DNA of 64,000 nucleotides, from positions 124,001 through 188,000 of the forward strand of contig NZ_CP014234.1 of the NCBI RefSeq assembly GCF_001553955.1. Direction: 5' to 3'. This document shows, piece after piece, positions 25,516 to 36,699 of this stretch. Both the position numbers and the translations under genes were made by a program. The number at the start of each line of letters is the position of its first letter. Position 1 is the first letter of the stretch. The notes below the pieces were generated by a model that saw only the letters and a list, made by a program, of their open reading frames with translations, did no database searches and was not told where the DNA came from. The DNA is from Moraxella osloensis (GTDB lineage Bacteria > Pseudomonadota > Gammaproteobacteria > Pseudomonadales > Moraxellaceae).

Positions 25516-26736
25516 ATGCTATCTTCAACTCACACTATACCGCAAAAAAACATTGCTATTATGGGCGCAACTGGCTCTATCGGCGATAGTACACTATCGG
25601 TCGTCAGTCAGCATCCTGATTTGTATAACGTGGTCGGGGTGACAGGGTTTTCGCGGCTCGATAAACTGTTGAGTATTTGTCAGCAATTTGAGCCAACTTA
25701 TGTTTGTGTTGCCAAAGAAAAGGAAGCAACATTTGCGCAGATGCTCAGCGACGCTAATCTGGACTGCAAGATTTTGATTGGTGAGCAAGGTTTAGTTGAG
25801 CTTGCCACACTAGCAGAAGTGGACATGGTGGTTGCGGCTATCGTCGGTGCTGCAGGCTTGCCATCAACGCTGGCAGCGGCTAACGCGGGTAAAACGATTT
25901 TGCTTGCCAATAAAGAAGCATTAGTGATGGCAGGTGAACTGATGATTAAAGCCGTCAAACAGTCAAATGCCAAATTGCTGCCAATTGATAGCGAGCACAA
26001 TGCCATTTTTCAATGTTTGCCTACCGCGGTGCAACAACAGCGCAATGCCATTCATGATGATAACCATGGTATTAAAAAGCTTTGGTTAACGGCCTCAGGT
26101 GGACCGTTTTTACACAAAACACTTGACGATATGAAACACGCCAGGGTGGCAGAGGCTGTCAAACACCCCAACTGGTCCATGGGGCAAAAAATATCGGTAG
26201 ATAGTGCTACTATGATGAATAAAGGCTTGGAGCTGATTGAAGCGAGTTTTTTATTTGATATGCCCGTCTCTGAGATTGAAGTGGTCATTCATCCGCAAAG
26301 CATCGTGCACTCTATGGTTGAATACAATGATGGTAGTTTTTTAGCGCAGCTGGGCAGTCCTGATATGCGTACCCCAATTGCCCATGCCATGGCATACCCC
26401 AATCGTATCAGCAGTGGGGTGCAGCGATTAGATATTTTTAAGTTAAGTAATTTAAATTTTGTCCGACCGGATTTAGAAAAGTTTAAATGCTTAGGGTTGG
26501 CTTATCAAGCCATGCAACAAGGCAGCTATGCGTGTATCGCCTTGAATGCCAGTAATGAGATAGCCGTTCAAGCGTTTTTAAACGGCGACATCTGTTTAAC
26601 CGATATTGCTGATATCAATGAAAAAGTGCTATTGCAAGCCGAAAAACAGCCGATTGGGTCATTGCAAGCAATTTTGGCGGTCGATAAACTAAGCCGTGAA
26701 CAAGCACACCAATGTATTGCCGCTTTAAACGCTTAA
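25516..26736 (+). CDS. dxr: 1-deoxy-D-xylulose 5-phosphate reductoisomerase
   Basis: A 406-residue enzyme of the non-mevalonate (MEP) isoprenoid pathway. It converts DXP to MEP with NADPH and is the fosmidomycin target. The dinucleotide-binding motif MGATGSIGDSTL is at 16-27, LLANKEALVMAG near 130, LPIDSEHNAIFQCL near 155 and SVDSATMMNKGLELIEA near 230. The length is normal. It feeds the isoprenoid units used by uppS two genes upstream. Confidence 0.95.
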   Translation: MLSSTHTIPQKNIAIMGATGSIGDSTLSVVSQHPDLYNVVGVTGFSRLDKLLSICQQFEPTYVCVAKEKEATFAQMLSDANLDCKILIGEQGLVELATLAEVDMVVAAIVGAAGLPSTLAAANAGKTILLANKEALVMAGELMIKAVKQSNAKLLPIDSEHNAIFQCLPTAVQQQRNAIHDDNHGIKKLWLTASGGPFLHKTLDDMKHARVAEAVKHPNWSMGQKISVDSATMMNKGLELIEASFLFDMPVSEIEVVIHPQSIVHSMVEYNDGSFLAQLGSPDMRTPIAHAMAYPNRISSGVQRLDIFKLSNLNFVRPDLEKFKCLGLAYQAMQQGSYACIALNASNEIAVQAFLNGDICLTDIADINEKVLLQAEKQPIGSLQAILAVDKLSREQAHQCIAALNA

Positions 26737-26863
26737 ACAATGCTAAAAAAGTTTAAAAATAGTTGGCAACACTGGTTGATAATCGTTAAGAATGACTACA
26801 TAACTTATCAAGATAACGATAGTTAAATTATTTTTAGCCTGTGATTTTGTCAAAAGGATACCC

Positions 26864-28231
26864 ATGAATTTCATCTTGACCGTTTTAGCTGCGATTGTGG
26901 TATTAGGACCTTTGGTTGCGCTACATGAGTGGGGGCATTACATTGTCGCTCGGCTATGCGGTGTCAAGGTATTGACCTATTCAATTGGGTTTGGTCCAAA
27001 GCTGCTAAGCTGGACCAGTAAAAAAACTGGGATTAATTATGCTCTCTCTGCAATTCCGCTTGGCGGTTATGTCAAAATGCTCGATGAGCGAGAAGGCAAA
27101 GTCAATCCAGCTGAACGTCATTTAGCCTTTAATAACCAAAAACCTTGGAAAAAAATCGCCATCGTCGCAGCAGGTCCAGTGATGAACTTACTGATTGCGA
27201 TTTTTTTGTATTGGCTGCTATTTATCACCCCAACCCAAGTATTGGCGACCAAAGTCGGCAGTATTTTGCCCAATTCACCCGTCAGTCAAACCAGTCTAAA
27301 AGTCGGTGACGAAATTGTTGCGGTCGATAATAAACCCATTCAAAGCTGGCAAGATATTAACTATGCGTTAGCCGATCGCATGGGTGAGTCGGGGCAAGTT
27401 AATTTAACAGTGAATGGCGCGCAAGGTCAAACCAATGTTGCCGTGCCGATACAGCGCTTTATGAAAGTAGAAGCGGGTAAAGCAACCAACCCCATTGATA
27501 GTCTAGGCGCGATTCCATGGCAACCAAAAATTCCGGCGGTAATCGGTGAAATTGTCCCAAATAGCGCTGCCGCGCGTCAAGGTCTGCAAGTCGGTGATAC
27601 CATCACCCGTGTCAACGGTCAACCGGTGAGCGATTGGCTGGCGTTTTCACAAGTTGTCAAATCAAGCCCCGAGCAGTTATTAACCCTTGAAGTACAGCGC
27701 CAAGGCAAAATTACTACCTTACAAGTCATGCCACAAGCAAAAAAAGATACTATGGGCAATCGATTTGGACAAATTGGCGCAGCGGCAGCAGCATCTAAGG
27801 TCACGCCGCCACCTGATTATATAAAAACCATTCAATATACCCCCATCCAAGCGGTGGAAAAATCCGTGCATCAAACTGTCGATTTAAGTGCCATGACCCT
27901 CAAATCAATGGGTAAAATGTTGACGGGCACCATTGGGGTAGAGAACCTATCAGGTCCCATTACCATTGCCAAAGTCGCCAATCAAAGCTTTAGCATCGGT
28001 TGGGAAGCGGTATTGTCGTTTATGGCGATTATCAGTTTAAGCCTTGCTGTGCTCAATTTATTACCCGTACCTGTGCTCGATGGCGGTCATATTGTCATGT
28101 ATGCCTATGAGGCTATTTTTGGTAAACCTATGCCCGAAAAGGTACAAATGATGGGAATGAATATTGGTTTAGTTTTGCTTGCAGGTTTCATGCTGTTGGC
28201 GATTGGTAACGATATCTCACGCTTGTTTTAA
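26864..28231 (+). CDS. rseP: RIP metalloprotease RseP (site-2 protease)
   Basis: A 455-residue intramembrane zinc protease. The HEWGH active site is at residues 21-25 in the first membrane helix, two PDZ domains follow (about 115-190 and 205-295), and LLPVPVLDGGHIV lies in a C-terminal helix. In E. coli it cleaves anti-sigma factor RseA to release sigma E and clears signal peptides. Its place just before bamA is conserved. AAAGGATACCC precedes the ATG. Confidence 0.95.
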   Translation: MNFILTVLAAIVVLGPLVALHEWGHYIVARLCGVKVLTYSIGFGPKLLSWTSKKTGINYALSAIPLGGYVKMLDEREGKVNPAERHLAFNNQKPWKKIAIVAAGPVMNLLIAIFLYWLLFITPTQVLATKVGSILPNSPVSQTSLKVGDEIVAVDNKPIQSWQDINYALADRMGESGQVNLTVNGAQGQTNVAVPIQRFMKVEAGKATNPIDSLGAIPWQPKIPAVIGEIVPNSAAARQGLQVGDTITRVNGQPVSDWLAFSQVVKSSPEQLLTLEVQRQGKITTLQVMPQAKKDTMGNRFGQIGAAAAASKVTPPPDYIKTIQYTPIQAVEKSVHQTVDLSAMTLKSMGKMLTGTIGVENLSGPITIAKVANQSFSIGWEAVLSFMAIISLSLAVLNLLPVPVLDGGHIVMYAYEAIFGKPMPEKVQMMGMNIGLVLLAGFMLLAIGNDISRLF

Positions 28232-28575
28232 TCGACCCAAATTTGGCTAAAATATTGATTTATAGTTTTGTTTTTTCGCTAGACTTTACGCAAAATTTAG
28301 CTTACCTTATGCCAGTAAAATTTATTTACGGATCTCTTGTACTTTGATAATACAAGCTACACATCAAAGACAAACTATTACTAGAAGTTTAATCAAGTCA
28401 CCCTTTTTGATAGCATTTGTCATTTTTAGCGAACTAAACTTAGATTACCAAACTTAGATTACCAAACCTAGATACAAACCTAGATAAATACCTTTGGCTA
28501 ACTAATTTTGGATACCTAAAAGTGACAGGTTTCATGCATTATCTTTGGGCAGTCGTCAATTCGGAAACAAGTTAT
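28232..28575. other. Intergenic stretch before bamA
   Basis: 344 bases without a gene. It contains a palindrome CTTGTA-n9-TACAAG (28336-28356) whose interior includes the -10-like GATAAT, and then the four-copy repeat described separately. No clear terminator follows rseP. Confidence 0.5.
28436..28486 (+). repeat. Four-copy short direct repeat upstream of bamA
   Basis: Two perfect copies of AAACTTAGATTACC (28436, 28450) are followed by AAACCTAGATAC (28464) and AAACCTAGATA (28476). The periods are 14, 14 and 12. They end about 90 bases before the bamA start. Confidence 0.88.
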
Positions 28576-30969
28576 ATGCGAAATTCAGCGTTATTTTTGG
28601 TTGCACCGTTAGCACTCGTTACCTCGTATGCACAAGCGGCAAATTTTACCGTGAGCGATATTCAATTTAATGGATTGACACGGGTATCCGCTGATAACCT
28701 CTATCCAGTGCTTGCTGTCAATACCGGTGAAGTAGCAAACAATGCCAATATCGCAGCTAGTATCAAAGCCCTGTATGAAACGGGTAATTTCTCAGACGTT
28801 AAAGCATCCCAATCAGGCAATAAGTTGGTATTTGACGTGGTAGAGCGCCCAATTATCGCAAGTGTCACTTATGAGGGTAATAAACTCATTCCAAAAGAAG
28901 CATTGACCGAAGGCCTAAAACGTATTGGCATCGTAGAAGGCAATGTATTAAAACAGGCGACAGTTGAGCAGGTTCAAAATGAGCTAAAACAGCAATACAA
29001 TCAGCAAGGTTATTATAATAGCGAAGTTACGGTGACCCAAACGCCTTTAGACAATAACCGCGTTGCGCTTAAATTTAATTTTGTTGAAGGTAAAGCGGCG
29101 CGTGTTGTCGATATCAAGGTGATTGGTAACAAACATTTTAGCGACAAAGAAATCAGACAGGCGATGAGCATCAAAGAAAGCTCATGGGTCAATGTGATTA
29201 GTAAATCTGACCGCTATGCCAAAGAAAAGCTTGCGGCAAGTTTAGAAAATGTCACCGCCATGTACCAAAATGCGGGCTTCGTCAAATTCACCATCAATGA
29301 TGCCACCATTAATTTAAGTCCAGAAAAAGACAAAGTGTTTATTGAGATCAATCTTACTGAAGGTGAGCAATATAAATTTGGCAATGTCAACTTTATGGGT
29401 ACGCCCAACTATGACACCGACAAGCTTCGTAAGCAGGTGGCATTTAAGCCAGGTGAGCGTTATTCACAACGTCAAATGACGACAACCTTACAAAATCTTG
29501 GCACACTGTATGGTAACGATGGCTACTATTTTGCCCAAATCCGCCCAGTGCCGCGCATCAATGAAGATACTCGCACCGTAGATGTCGATTTCTTTATTGA
29601 TCCTGTGCGTCCTGTGTATGTTCGCCGTATCAATTTTACCGGTAACAATAAAACCGCAGATGAAGTATTGCGCCGAGAAATGCGCCAAATGGAAGGTACA
29701 TTGGCCGCCAATGAAAAAATCGATTTGTCGCGCACGCGTTTGATGCGTACAGGCTTCTTCAAAACTGTCAACATGGATGTCAAACCTGTCCCCAACACCC
29801 CCGATCAGGTAGATATCAATGTTGCAGTAGAGGAGCAGCCATCAGGTACCAGTACCATTGCGGCTGGTTATTCACAAAGTGGTGGTATCACTTTCCAAGC
29901 AGGTTTAAGTCAATCTAACTTTTTGGGTACAGGTAATCAAGTCAATATTTCGTTATCGCGTTCTCAGACGTTAGATAGTTATAATTTGGGCTATACCAAC
30001 CCGTACTTTACCCCAGATGGGATATCGCAAAGTGCCAGTATCTATACACGCAAAACCAAATATGACAGAAAAAACATTTCAAACTATGTAACAGACTCGT
30101 ATGGTGGCACCTTAGGTTTTAGCTACCCGATTGATGAAAATAAGAGTTTAAGTGCTGGTCTCACACTTGATAGTACCAAAATCAAAGCAGGCGCTTTGTT
30201 AGCGGTATCAAACTATCAGTACTTAAAAGACGAGGGTAATCTGCAAGTAGGTTCAGACTCTGATGGCAATGAATCATTCGAATCAGACCCATTTAATACG
30301 GCTAGCCTAAATTTAGGCTGGAATATGAACACGCTTGACCGTGGACGTTTTCCAACCAACGGTATGTCACATAACGTCAATTTGGAACTGGCTTTTGGTG
30401 ATGCCACCTACCAAAAACTGGTCTATCAAGGCAACTACTATCGCCCATTCCTAAAAAATACCGTACTACGCGGTTATACCAAGTTAGGATATGGTAACGA
30501 TTTACCTTTCTGGAAAAATTTCTTCGCAGGGGGTTATGGCTCAGTGCGTGGTTATGAGAATGCCACGTTAGGCCCTACCAGTAATCGTTATTACCAAGTG
30601 AAAAATAATAGTGGGGTCGATAATTACCCAGAAGAGATTGGCGGTAATGCACTCGCGCAAGTGGGTACTGAACTAATTCTGCCGATGCCGTTTAAAGGCG
30701 ATTGGGCAGACCAAATCCGTCCGGTGTTATTTGTTGAAGGGGCACAAGTGTTTGACACCACCAATAAATATGACCAAAAAGTCACAGTGAATGGCAATAC
30801 CGTATCGCTATTAAATGAAAAAGACAATAACATGCGTTTTAGCGCGGGTGCAGGCTTCACTTGGATTACCCCAATTGGTCCAATCTCATTAAGCTATGCC
30901 GTTCCGCTTAATGATAAAGATAAAGATAAAGTCGACAATGTACAGTTCGAAATTGGACGTACATTCTAA
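28576..30969 (+). CDS. bamA: Outer membrane protein assembly factor BamA
   Basis: A 797-residue Omp85 protein, the core of the BAM complex that inserts beta-barrel proteins. A signal peptide (MRNSALFLVAPLALVTSYAQA, cleaved after AQA) is followed by five POTRA domains (about 22-420) and a C-terminal 16-strand barrel. GGYGSVRGYE holds the family VRGY/F loop motif and the chain ends in Phe (EIGRTF). The frame is open 18 codons upstream, but only the ATG at 28576 puts the signal peptide at the N-terminus. Confidence 0.96.
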   Translation: MRNSALFLVAPLALVTSYAQAANFTVSDIQFNGLTRVSADNLYPVLAVNTGEVANNANIAASIKALYETGNFSDVKASQSGNKLVFDVVERPIIASVTYEGNKLIPKEALTEGLKRIGIVEGNVLKQATVEQVQNELKQQYNQQGYYNSEVTVTQTPLDNNRVALKFNFVEGKAARVVDIKVIGNKHFSDKEIRQAMSIKESSWVNVISKSDRYAKEKLAASLENVTAMYQNAGFVKFTINDATINLSPEKDKVFIEINLTEGEQYKFGNVNFMGTPNYDTDKLRKQVAFKPGERYSQRQMTTTLQNLGTLYGNDGYYFAQIRPVPRINEDTRTVDVDFFIDPVRPVYVRRINFTGNNKTADEVLRREMRQMEGTLAANEKIDLSRTRLMRTGFFKTVNMDVKPVPNTPDQVDINVAVEEQPSGTSTIAAGYSQSGGITFQAGLSQSNFLGTGNQVNISLSRSQTLDSYNLGYTNPYFTPDGISQSASIYTRKTKYDRKNISNYVTDSYGGTLGFSYPIDENKSLSAGLTLDSTKIKAGALLAVSNYQYLKDEGNLQVGSDSDGNESFESDPFNTASLNLGWNMNTLDRGRFPTNGMSHNVNLELAFGDATYQKLVYQGNYYRPFLKNTVLRGYTKLGYGNDLPFWKNFFAGGYGSVRGYENATLGPTSNRYYQVKNNSGVDNYPEEIGGNALAQVGTELILPMPFKGDWADQIRPVLFVEGAQVFDTTNKYDQKVTVNGNTVSLLNEKDNNMRFSAGAGFTWITPIGPISLSYAVPLNDKDKDKVDNVQFEIGRTF

Positions 30970-30982
30970 AAGGTCTATGTAT

Positions 30983-31495
30983 ATGAAAATAATCACTCAG
31001 TTAGCCACAGCAAGTATTTTAAGTGTATTGGCAATGCCAGTGTTTGCCAATACCGTTGCGGTTTGGAATTCCCAAGTTGCCATTAACAATACTAACATCG
31101 CCAAAACCAAAATTGGCGTGGTGCAAGCGGCGGTCAAACCAAAGCAGCAGCAGCTTGATAGCTATAAAGCGACCATTGAGCGTTTGCAAAAACAATATGC
31201 CACGCAAAACGCTCAGATGACCCAAGCACAAAAGGATGATTTGCGTAAGCAAATTCAAACCAACCTACAAAATTATGAACAGGTTGCCAGTCAAATCCAG
31301 TCCATCATTGATGCCAATGAGGCAGAAGTGATGCAGCGAATTGTCCCCAAAATCCAAGCCATTAAAGAAAATATTGTGCGTCAAAAAAATATTGATGTGC
31401 TCATTGATAATCGTGATAGAACGGTTAGTTATGTCAAACCTGAATGGGATGTAACGGCAGATTTTACCAAAGCGATTAACGATCAAGTAAAATAA
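30983..31495 (+). CDS. skp: OmpH/Skp-family periplasmic chaperone
   Basis: A 170-residue protein with a signal peptide (cleavage after VFA, about residue 22) and a long helical coiled-coil region (about 50-120), as in Skp trimers that shield unfolded outer-membrane proteins. Position between bamA and lpxD is the conserved skp slot. The ATG at 30983 has AAAGG 9 bases ahead; an ATG two codons earlier is too close. It is followed by a good terminator. Confidence 0.88.
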   Translation: MKIITQLATASILSVLAMPVFANTVAVWNSQVAINNTNIAKTKIGVVQAAVKPKQQQLDSYKATIERLQKQYATQNAQMTQAQKDDLRKQIQTNLQNYEQVASQIQSIIDANEAEVMQRIVPKIQAIKENIVRQKNIDVLIDNRDRTVSYVKPEWDVTADFTKAINDQVK

Positions 31496-31523
31496 TATTT
31501 TTTAAGCTTAGAGGTTTTAGCAA

Positions 31524-31553
31524 AAACGCAATATTCGACTATTGCGTTTTTTA
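31524..31553 (+). terminator. Rho-independent terminator after skp
   Basis: Stem AAACGCAATA / TATTGCGTTT with a six-base loop and T6 tail. The downstream TGTGTAAAAT (about 31560) may be the extended -10 of an lpxD promoter. Confidence 0.88.
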
Positions 31554-31604
31554 TTTTCTGTGTAAAATTAAGGCAAATTTTAAGCAAACGATTGGAGTAA
31601 TCAA

Positions 31605-32657
31605 ATGGCGTTCACCCTCACACAAATTTTGGATTTTTTAGCTAGTGACGTCATTGACCAAGGGGATGCGCAAACCGACCAAAATTTGCAGAAACAAATT
31701 TCCAAAATCGCTGCCCTTGAGGATGCCACCGACAGCGATATCACGTTTATTGCCAATTCTCTATTTGAATCAAAATTGCAAACCACGGGCGCGGGCGCCG
31801 TGCTAGTCCCCGCATCTTTGCAGGAAAAATGCCCAAGCCATAGCGTCGCCATCGTGGTCAAATCACCTTATGCCGCGTATGCCAAACTGACCGCATTGTT
31901 TGAACCAACCCAAGCGTATCATCAGACAGTCAACCCTAATTTATCGGACAGTTTGATTCACCCGACTGCCATTTTGGGTAACAATCTGCAGTTGGGCGAC
32001 AACGTGCGTATTGGGGCGTATAGCCAAATCGGTGATAACTGCGTCATTGCTGATGGCGTTAAAATTGATGCCCAAGTCAATATTCAGCCCAATGTCGTAA
32101 TTGGCGAAGGTAGTTTAATTGCGCCGCACGTGTACATCGGGCATGATTGTGTACTGGGTAAACATGTCAGCTTGCACAGCCATGCCAGCATTGGCAATGA
32201 CGGCTTTGGCTTTGCCCCTAGAGGCAGTACAGATGAAGCAGGTTGGCAAAAAATTCACCAATTAGGACGAGTGATACTGGGCGATTATGTCAGCGTAGGC
32301 AGCCATACCTGTATCGATCGCGGCGCGCTGAATGATACGGTTATCGGTAATCATGTCATTATCGATAATTTGGTGCAAATTGCCCATAATGTAAAAATTG
32401 GTGCTGGCACGGCGATTGCAGCGTGTGTGGGGATTGCTGGCAGTACAGAAATTGGTAAACGCTGCATGATTGGCGGGGCATCAGGTTTTGCAGGTCATAT
32501 CAAAATTTGTGATGATGTCACGATTACTGGCATGACGATGGTAACCAAATCGATTCACCAACCGGGGGTATATTCTTCAGGCATGCCAGTGATGCCCAAT
32601 AGCTTATGGAAAAGAGCCTATATTAATTTTAAGCAACTTGGCAAACCAAAAAGTTAA
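31605..32657 (+). CDS. lpxD: UDP-3-O-(3-hydroxyacyl)glucosamine N-acyltransferase
   Basis: A 350-residue lipid A biosynthesis enzyme adding the second (N-linked) acyl chain. After an N-terminal domain it shows a long left-handed beta-helix of hexapeptide repeats (about 110-300), with NDGFGFAP and the catalytic-His region AHNVKIGAGTAIAACVGIAG. It is normal in length. AACGATTGGAGTAATCA precedes the ATG. Confidence 0.95.
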   Translation: MAFTLTQILDFLASDVIDQGDAQTDQNLQKQISKIAALEDATDSDITFIANSLFESKLQTTGAGAVLVPASLQEKCPSHSVAIVVKSPYAAYAKLTALFEPTQAYHQTVNPNLSDSLIHPTAILGNNLQLGDNVRIGAYSQIGDNCVIADGVKIDAQVNIQPNVVIGEGSLIAPHVYIGHDCVLGKHVSLHSHASIGNDGFGFAPRGSTDEAGWQKIHQLGRVILGDYVSVGSHTCIDRGALNDTVIGNHVIIDNLVQIAHNVKIGAGTAIAACVGIAGSTEIGKRCMIGGASGFAGHIKICDDVTITGMTMVTKSIHQPGVYSSGMPVMPNSLWKRAYINFKQLGKPKS

Positions 32658-32786
32658 TCGTTACCTTTATCCATCAAATAATTTGAGAAAACAACTGTAA
32701 ACTCAATCTTAAAACCGTTACAATAGCTATTTCTCACAAATCTATTTTTTTGATAAAGACGATTTAAAAGTATAAAGGATATATCC

Positions 32787-33302
32787 ATGGATTTTGATAA
32801 GTTGATTGATGAAGACATCGCTGGCCTTGCACAGATTGGGGTGACATTACCTCTCAATGCCGCTGTGTTACGTGATTATCTGCCTCACCGTTATCCTTTT
32901 ATGCTATTAGACAGAGTCACTGCGGTAAAACCCAATGAATGGATTACCGGTGTTAAAAACATCACCATTAACGAGCCTTTCTTTAATGGTCATTTTCCTG
33001 AAGAGCCTATCATGCCAGGCGTGTTAATGATTGAAGCCATGGCGCAGGTAGCGGGTGTGCTAGGTTTTATCAGCAAAAATGTCAAACCTAGAGATGGTTA
33101 TATTTATCTGTTCGCTGGGGTCGATAAAGTACGTTTTAAACGTCAAGTCATCCCCGGTGATCAGCTCATTTTACGCGCCGAAAAGACCATGGAGCGTCAC
33201 AGTATCTATAAATTTAGTTGCACAGCGTGCGTGGGTGATGAGTTGGCAGCGAGTGCCGAAATCACCATTGCAGAGCAGCGTACCCAATATCACCAGTCAT
33301 GA
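32787..33302 (+). CDS. fabZ: 3-hydroxyacyl-ACP dehydratase FabZ
   Basis: A 171-residue hotdog-fold dehydratase of fatty acid elongation. [13 protein letters not shown] and [20 protein letters not shown] contain the catalytic His and Glu. The N-terminus is about 15-20 residues longer than in E. coli (151). It sits between lpxD and lpxA as in most proteobacteria, where FabZ and LpxA/LpxD draw on the same hydroxyacyl-ACP pool. Confidence 0.95.
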   Translation: MDFDKLIDEDIAGLAQIGVTLPLNAAVLRDYLPHRYPFMLLDRVTAVKPNEWITGVKNITINEPFFNGHFPEEPIMPGVLMIEAMAQVAGVLGFISKNVKPRDGYIYLFAGVDKVRFKRQVIPGDQLILRAEKTMERHSIYKFSCTACVGDELAASAEITIAEQRTQYHQS

Positions 33303-33530
33303 CTTTAACATCATTTTTACATGGCTTGAATAAGGCGCGTTTGGGTAAGCTATACCGATAAAATCTGTTTAAGTTAAGCAAAATCCTTGATAAAAATGGC
33401 ATACTTTAGTAAAAATGCTATAATGTCGTTTTTATTTTAACCTGCTGTTTATAGTTAGCTTTGCCTATGGTCTCAGCTAAACCTGTATTTTTAGTTCTCC
33501 TTGAATAGTGGGCTGGTATAAGGATTTTTC

Positions 33531-34307
33531 ATGACGATTCACCCAACGGCGATTATTGATGCCACTGCAACGATACACCCGTCGGTCAAGATAGGGCCGT
33601 ATTGCATTATTGGTGAACATGTCACAATTGGGGCGCAGACCGTGCTTCACCCCCATGTCGTCATTAGCAAGTTTACCCGTATCGGTGAGCGCAACCAGAT
33701 TTTTCAATTCGCTAGCATCGGCGAAGACTGCCAAGATCTCAAATACCAAGGCGAGGAGACGTGGCTAGAAATTGGTGATGACAATCGCATTCGCGAAGCC
33801 TGTAGCATTCATCGCGGCACGGTACAAGATAAAGGCATCACACGCGTTGGTAGCCGTAATCTGTTTATGGTCAATACCCATATTGCGCATGATTGCGTGA
33901 TTGGGAGCGACAACATTGTGGCTAATAATGTGGGGATTGCGGGGCATGTCCGCATCGGTAACCATGTGATTGTCGGTGGTAATTCAGGTATTCACCAATT
34001 TTGTAGCATTGATGATTATAGTTTGATTGGTGGCGCAAGCTTGATTTTAAAAGATGTTGCGGCTTTTAACATGGTATCGGGTAACCCTGCCAAAAGCCAT
34101 GGTCTTAATATCGAAGGCATGCGCCGCAAAGGTTGGTCAAAGCAGACTATTGATTATCTGCGACAAGCTTATCGGGTGATTTTCCGTTCAGGATTGACCA
34201 AAGAAGAAGCCATTGTCGCGGTGAGCGAGCAACTGTTACCCCAAGAACCTTTGGTACAATTGCTATTGGATTCCCTGATTCATAGTGAACGTGGTTTAGT
34301 CAGATAA
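33531..34307 (+). CDS. lpxA: UDP-N-acetylglucosamine acyltransferase
   Basis: A 258-residue enzyme for the first step of lipid A synthesis. Hexapeptide repeats form a beta-helix (about 2-190). The catalytic His lies in THIAHDCVIGSDN near 125 and NNVGIAGHVRIGNH follows. The alpha-helical C-terminal domain ends the protein. lpxB, often next, is absent here. AAGGATTTTTC precedes the ATG. Confidence 0.95.
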   Translation: MTIHPTAIIDATATIHPSVKIGPYCIIGEHVTIGAQTVLHPHVVISKFTRIGERNQIFQFASIGEDCQDLKYQGEETWLEIGDDNRIREACSIHRGTVQDKGITRVGSRNLFMVNTHIAHDCVIGSDNIVANNVGIAGHVRIGNHVIVGGNSGIHQFCSIDDYSLIGGASLILKDVAAFNMVSGNPAKSHGLNIEGMRRKGWSKQTIDYLRQAYRVIFRSGLTKEEAIVAVSEQLLPQEPLVQLLLDSLIHSERGLVR

Positions 34308-34387
34308 CGTGGTAAGATAAGGTTGTAAGAAAGGATAGCGTTGCTATTTAGCGTATTTTAGCGTATCAACAGCAGCATCTGAAAAGT

Positions 34388-34416
34388 AAAAAAGAGCCAA
34401 ATCGGCTCTTTTTTTT
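34388..34416. terminator. Bidirectional rho-independent terminator
   Basis: Stem AAAAGAGCC / GGCTCTTTT with A and T runs on both sides, between the convergent lpxA and tgt genes. Confidence 0.9.
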
Positions 34417-34425
34417 AGGTGGTTT

Positions 34426-35565
<1,140 letters not shown>

Positions 35566-35618
35566 CTAAAGTTTCTGTAACAAGTTTTTTAAAAGGTTAA
35601 AATCATAAAAGGTTGAAA

Positions 35619-36692
35619 TTATACCAGTTTTTCCAACAACATCGCATCACCGTAACTAAAGAAACGATAGCGTTGCTCGATGGCGTGCTGATAAGCCTGT
35701 TTGATAGGCTCACTGCCTGCAAACGCTGACACCAGCATCAATAGCGTGGATTTTGGCAAATGAAAATTGGTGATGAGCTTATCAATCACCCCGAACCTAA
35801 ATGACGGATAAATAAAAATATCGGTGTCACCTGACCAAGCCGATAGCATCGGGTTTTCAAAATTGGCGGTTTTTTGAAACGCCGTTTCTAATACCCGTGT
35901 CACCGTGGTACCGACTGCAATCACTTGCCCGCCAAGGGCTTTGGTTTGGTTAATCAAATCGGCAGTCGCTTGGGGCAACTCGGCATATTCTGAGTGCATT
36001 TTATGGCGCAAAACATCCTCTGTCTTGACAGGGGCAAATGTGCCTGCACCGACATGCAACGTGACAAAGGCGGTATTAATGCCTTTGGACTTGAAGGCAG
36101 CCAATACGTTATCATCAAAATGCAGGCTTGCGGTCGGTGCGGCTACGCTGGCAAGTTTGGTTGGGTCATGAAATACCGTTTGATAGCGGGTTTCGTCATT
36201 GTCATCGGCATGGCGCTCAAAATAGGGCGGAATCGGCAGTTCACCATAGTGCTCAAGCACAGGCAAGATCGGCTGGTCAAACGCTAGCAAAAATAAATTG
36301 TCCTCACGCCCCATGACCGTGGCATGGATGTTACCATCGGCAAGGCTCAACGTTTGCCCCTCTTTTGGGCTGCGGCTGGCGCGTACATGACACAACGCTG
36401 TGTGCTTTTGGCTCATAGTAACATCATCGGGCAAAATACGCTCGACCAATACTTCGACCGCGCCGCCACTGGCTTTTTGCCCAAACAGCCTTGCTTTCAT
36501 GACCTTGGTGTCATTAAACACCACCAAGTCACCACTATTTAATAGCTCTGGCAAATCCACAAATTGTTGGTCTTTGGGTTGACCATGGGCAGGCAAATAC
36601 AGCAATCGAGAGGCTGAGCGCACCGCTAACGGATAGCGGGCAATGAGTTCATCGGGCAGTTGATAATCAAAATCATCTAAAGTTAAAGGCAT
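35619..36692 (-). CDS. queA: tRNA preQ1(34) S-adenosylmethionine ribosyltransferase-isomerase
   Basis: A 357-residue enzyme that transfers the ribosyl part of SAM to preQ1 on tRNA, making epoxyqueuosine. The opening [47 protein letters not shown] and [19 protein letters not shown] are all family signatures. It lies between the thioesterase-like gene (7 bases upstream) and tgt. Confidence 0.96.
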   Translation of the reverse strand: MPLTLDDFDYQLPDELIARYPLAVRSASRLLYLPAHGQPKDQQFVDLPELLNSGDLVVFNDTKVMKARLFGQKASGGAVEVLVERILPDDVTMSQKHTALCHVRASRSPKEGQTLSLADGNIHATVMGREDNLFLLAFDQPILPVLEHYGELPIPPYFERHADDNDETRYQTVFHDPTKLASVAAPTASLHFDDNVLAAFKSKGINTAFVTLHVGAGTFAPVKTEDVLRHKMHSEYAELPQATADLINQTKALGGQVIAVGTTVTRVLETAFQKTANFENPMLSAWSGDTDIFIYPSFRFGVIDKLITNFHLPKSTLLMLVSAFAGSEPIKQAYQHAIEQRYRFFSYGDAMLLEKLV

Positions 36693-36699
36693 TTATGGG

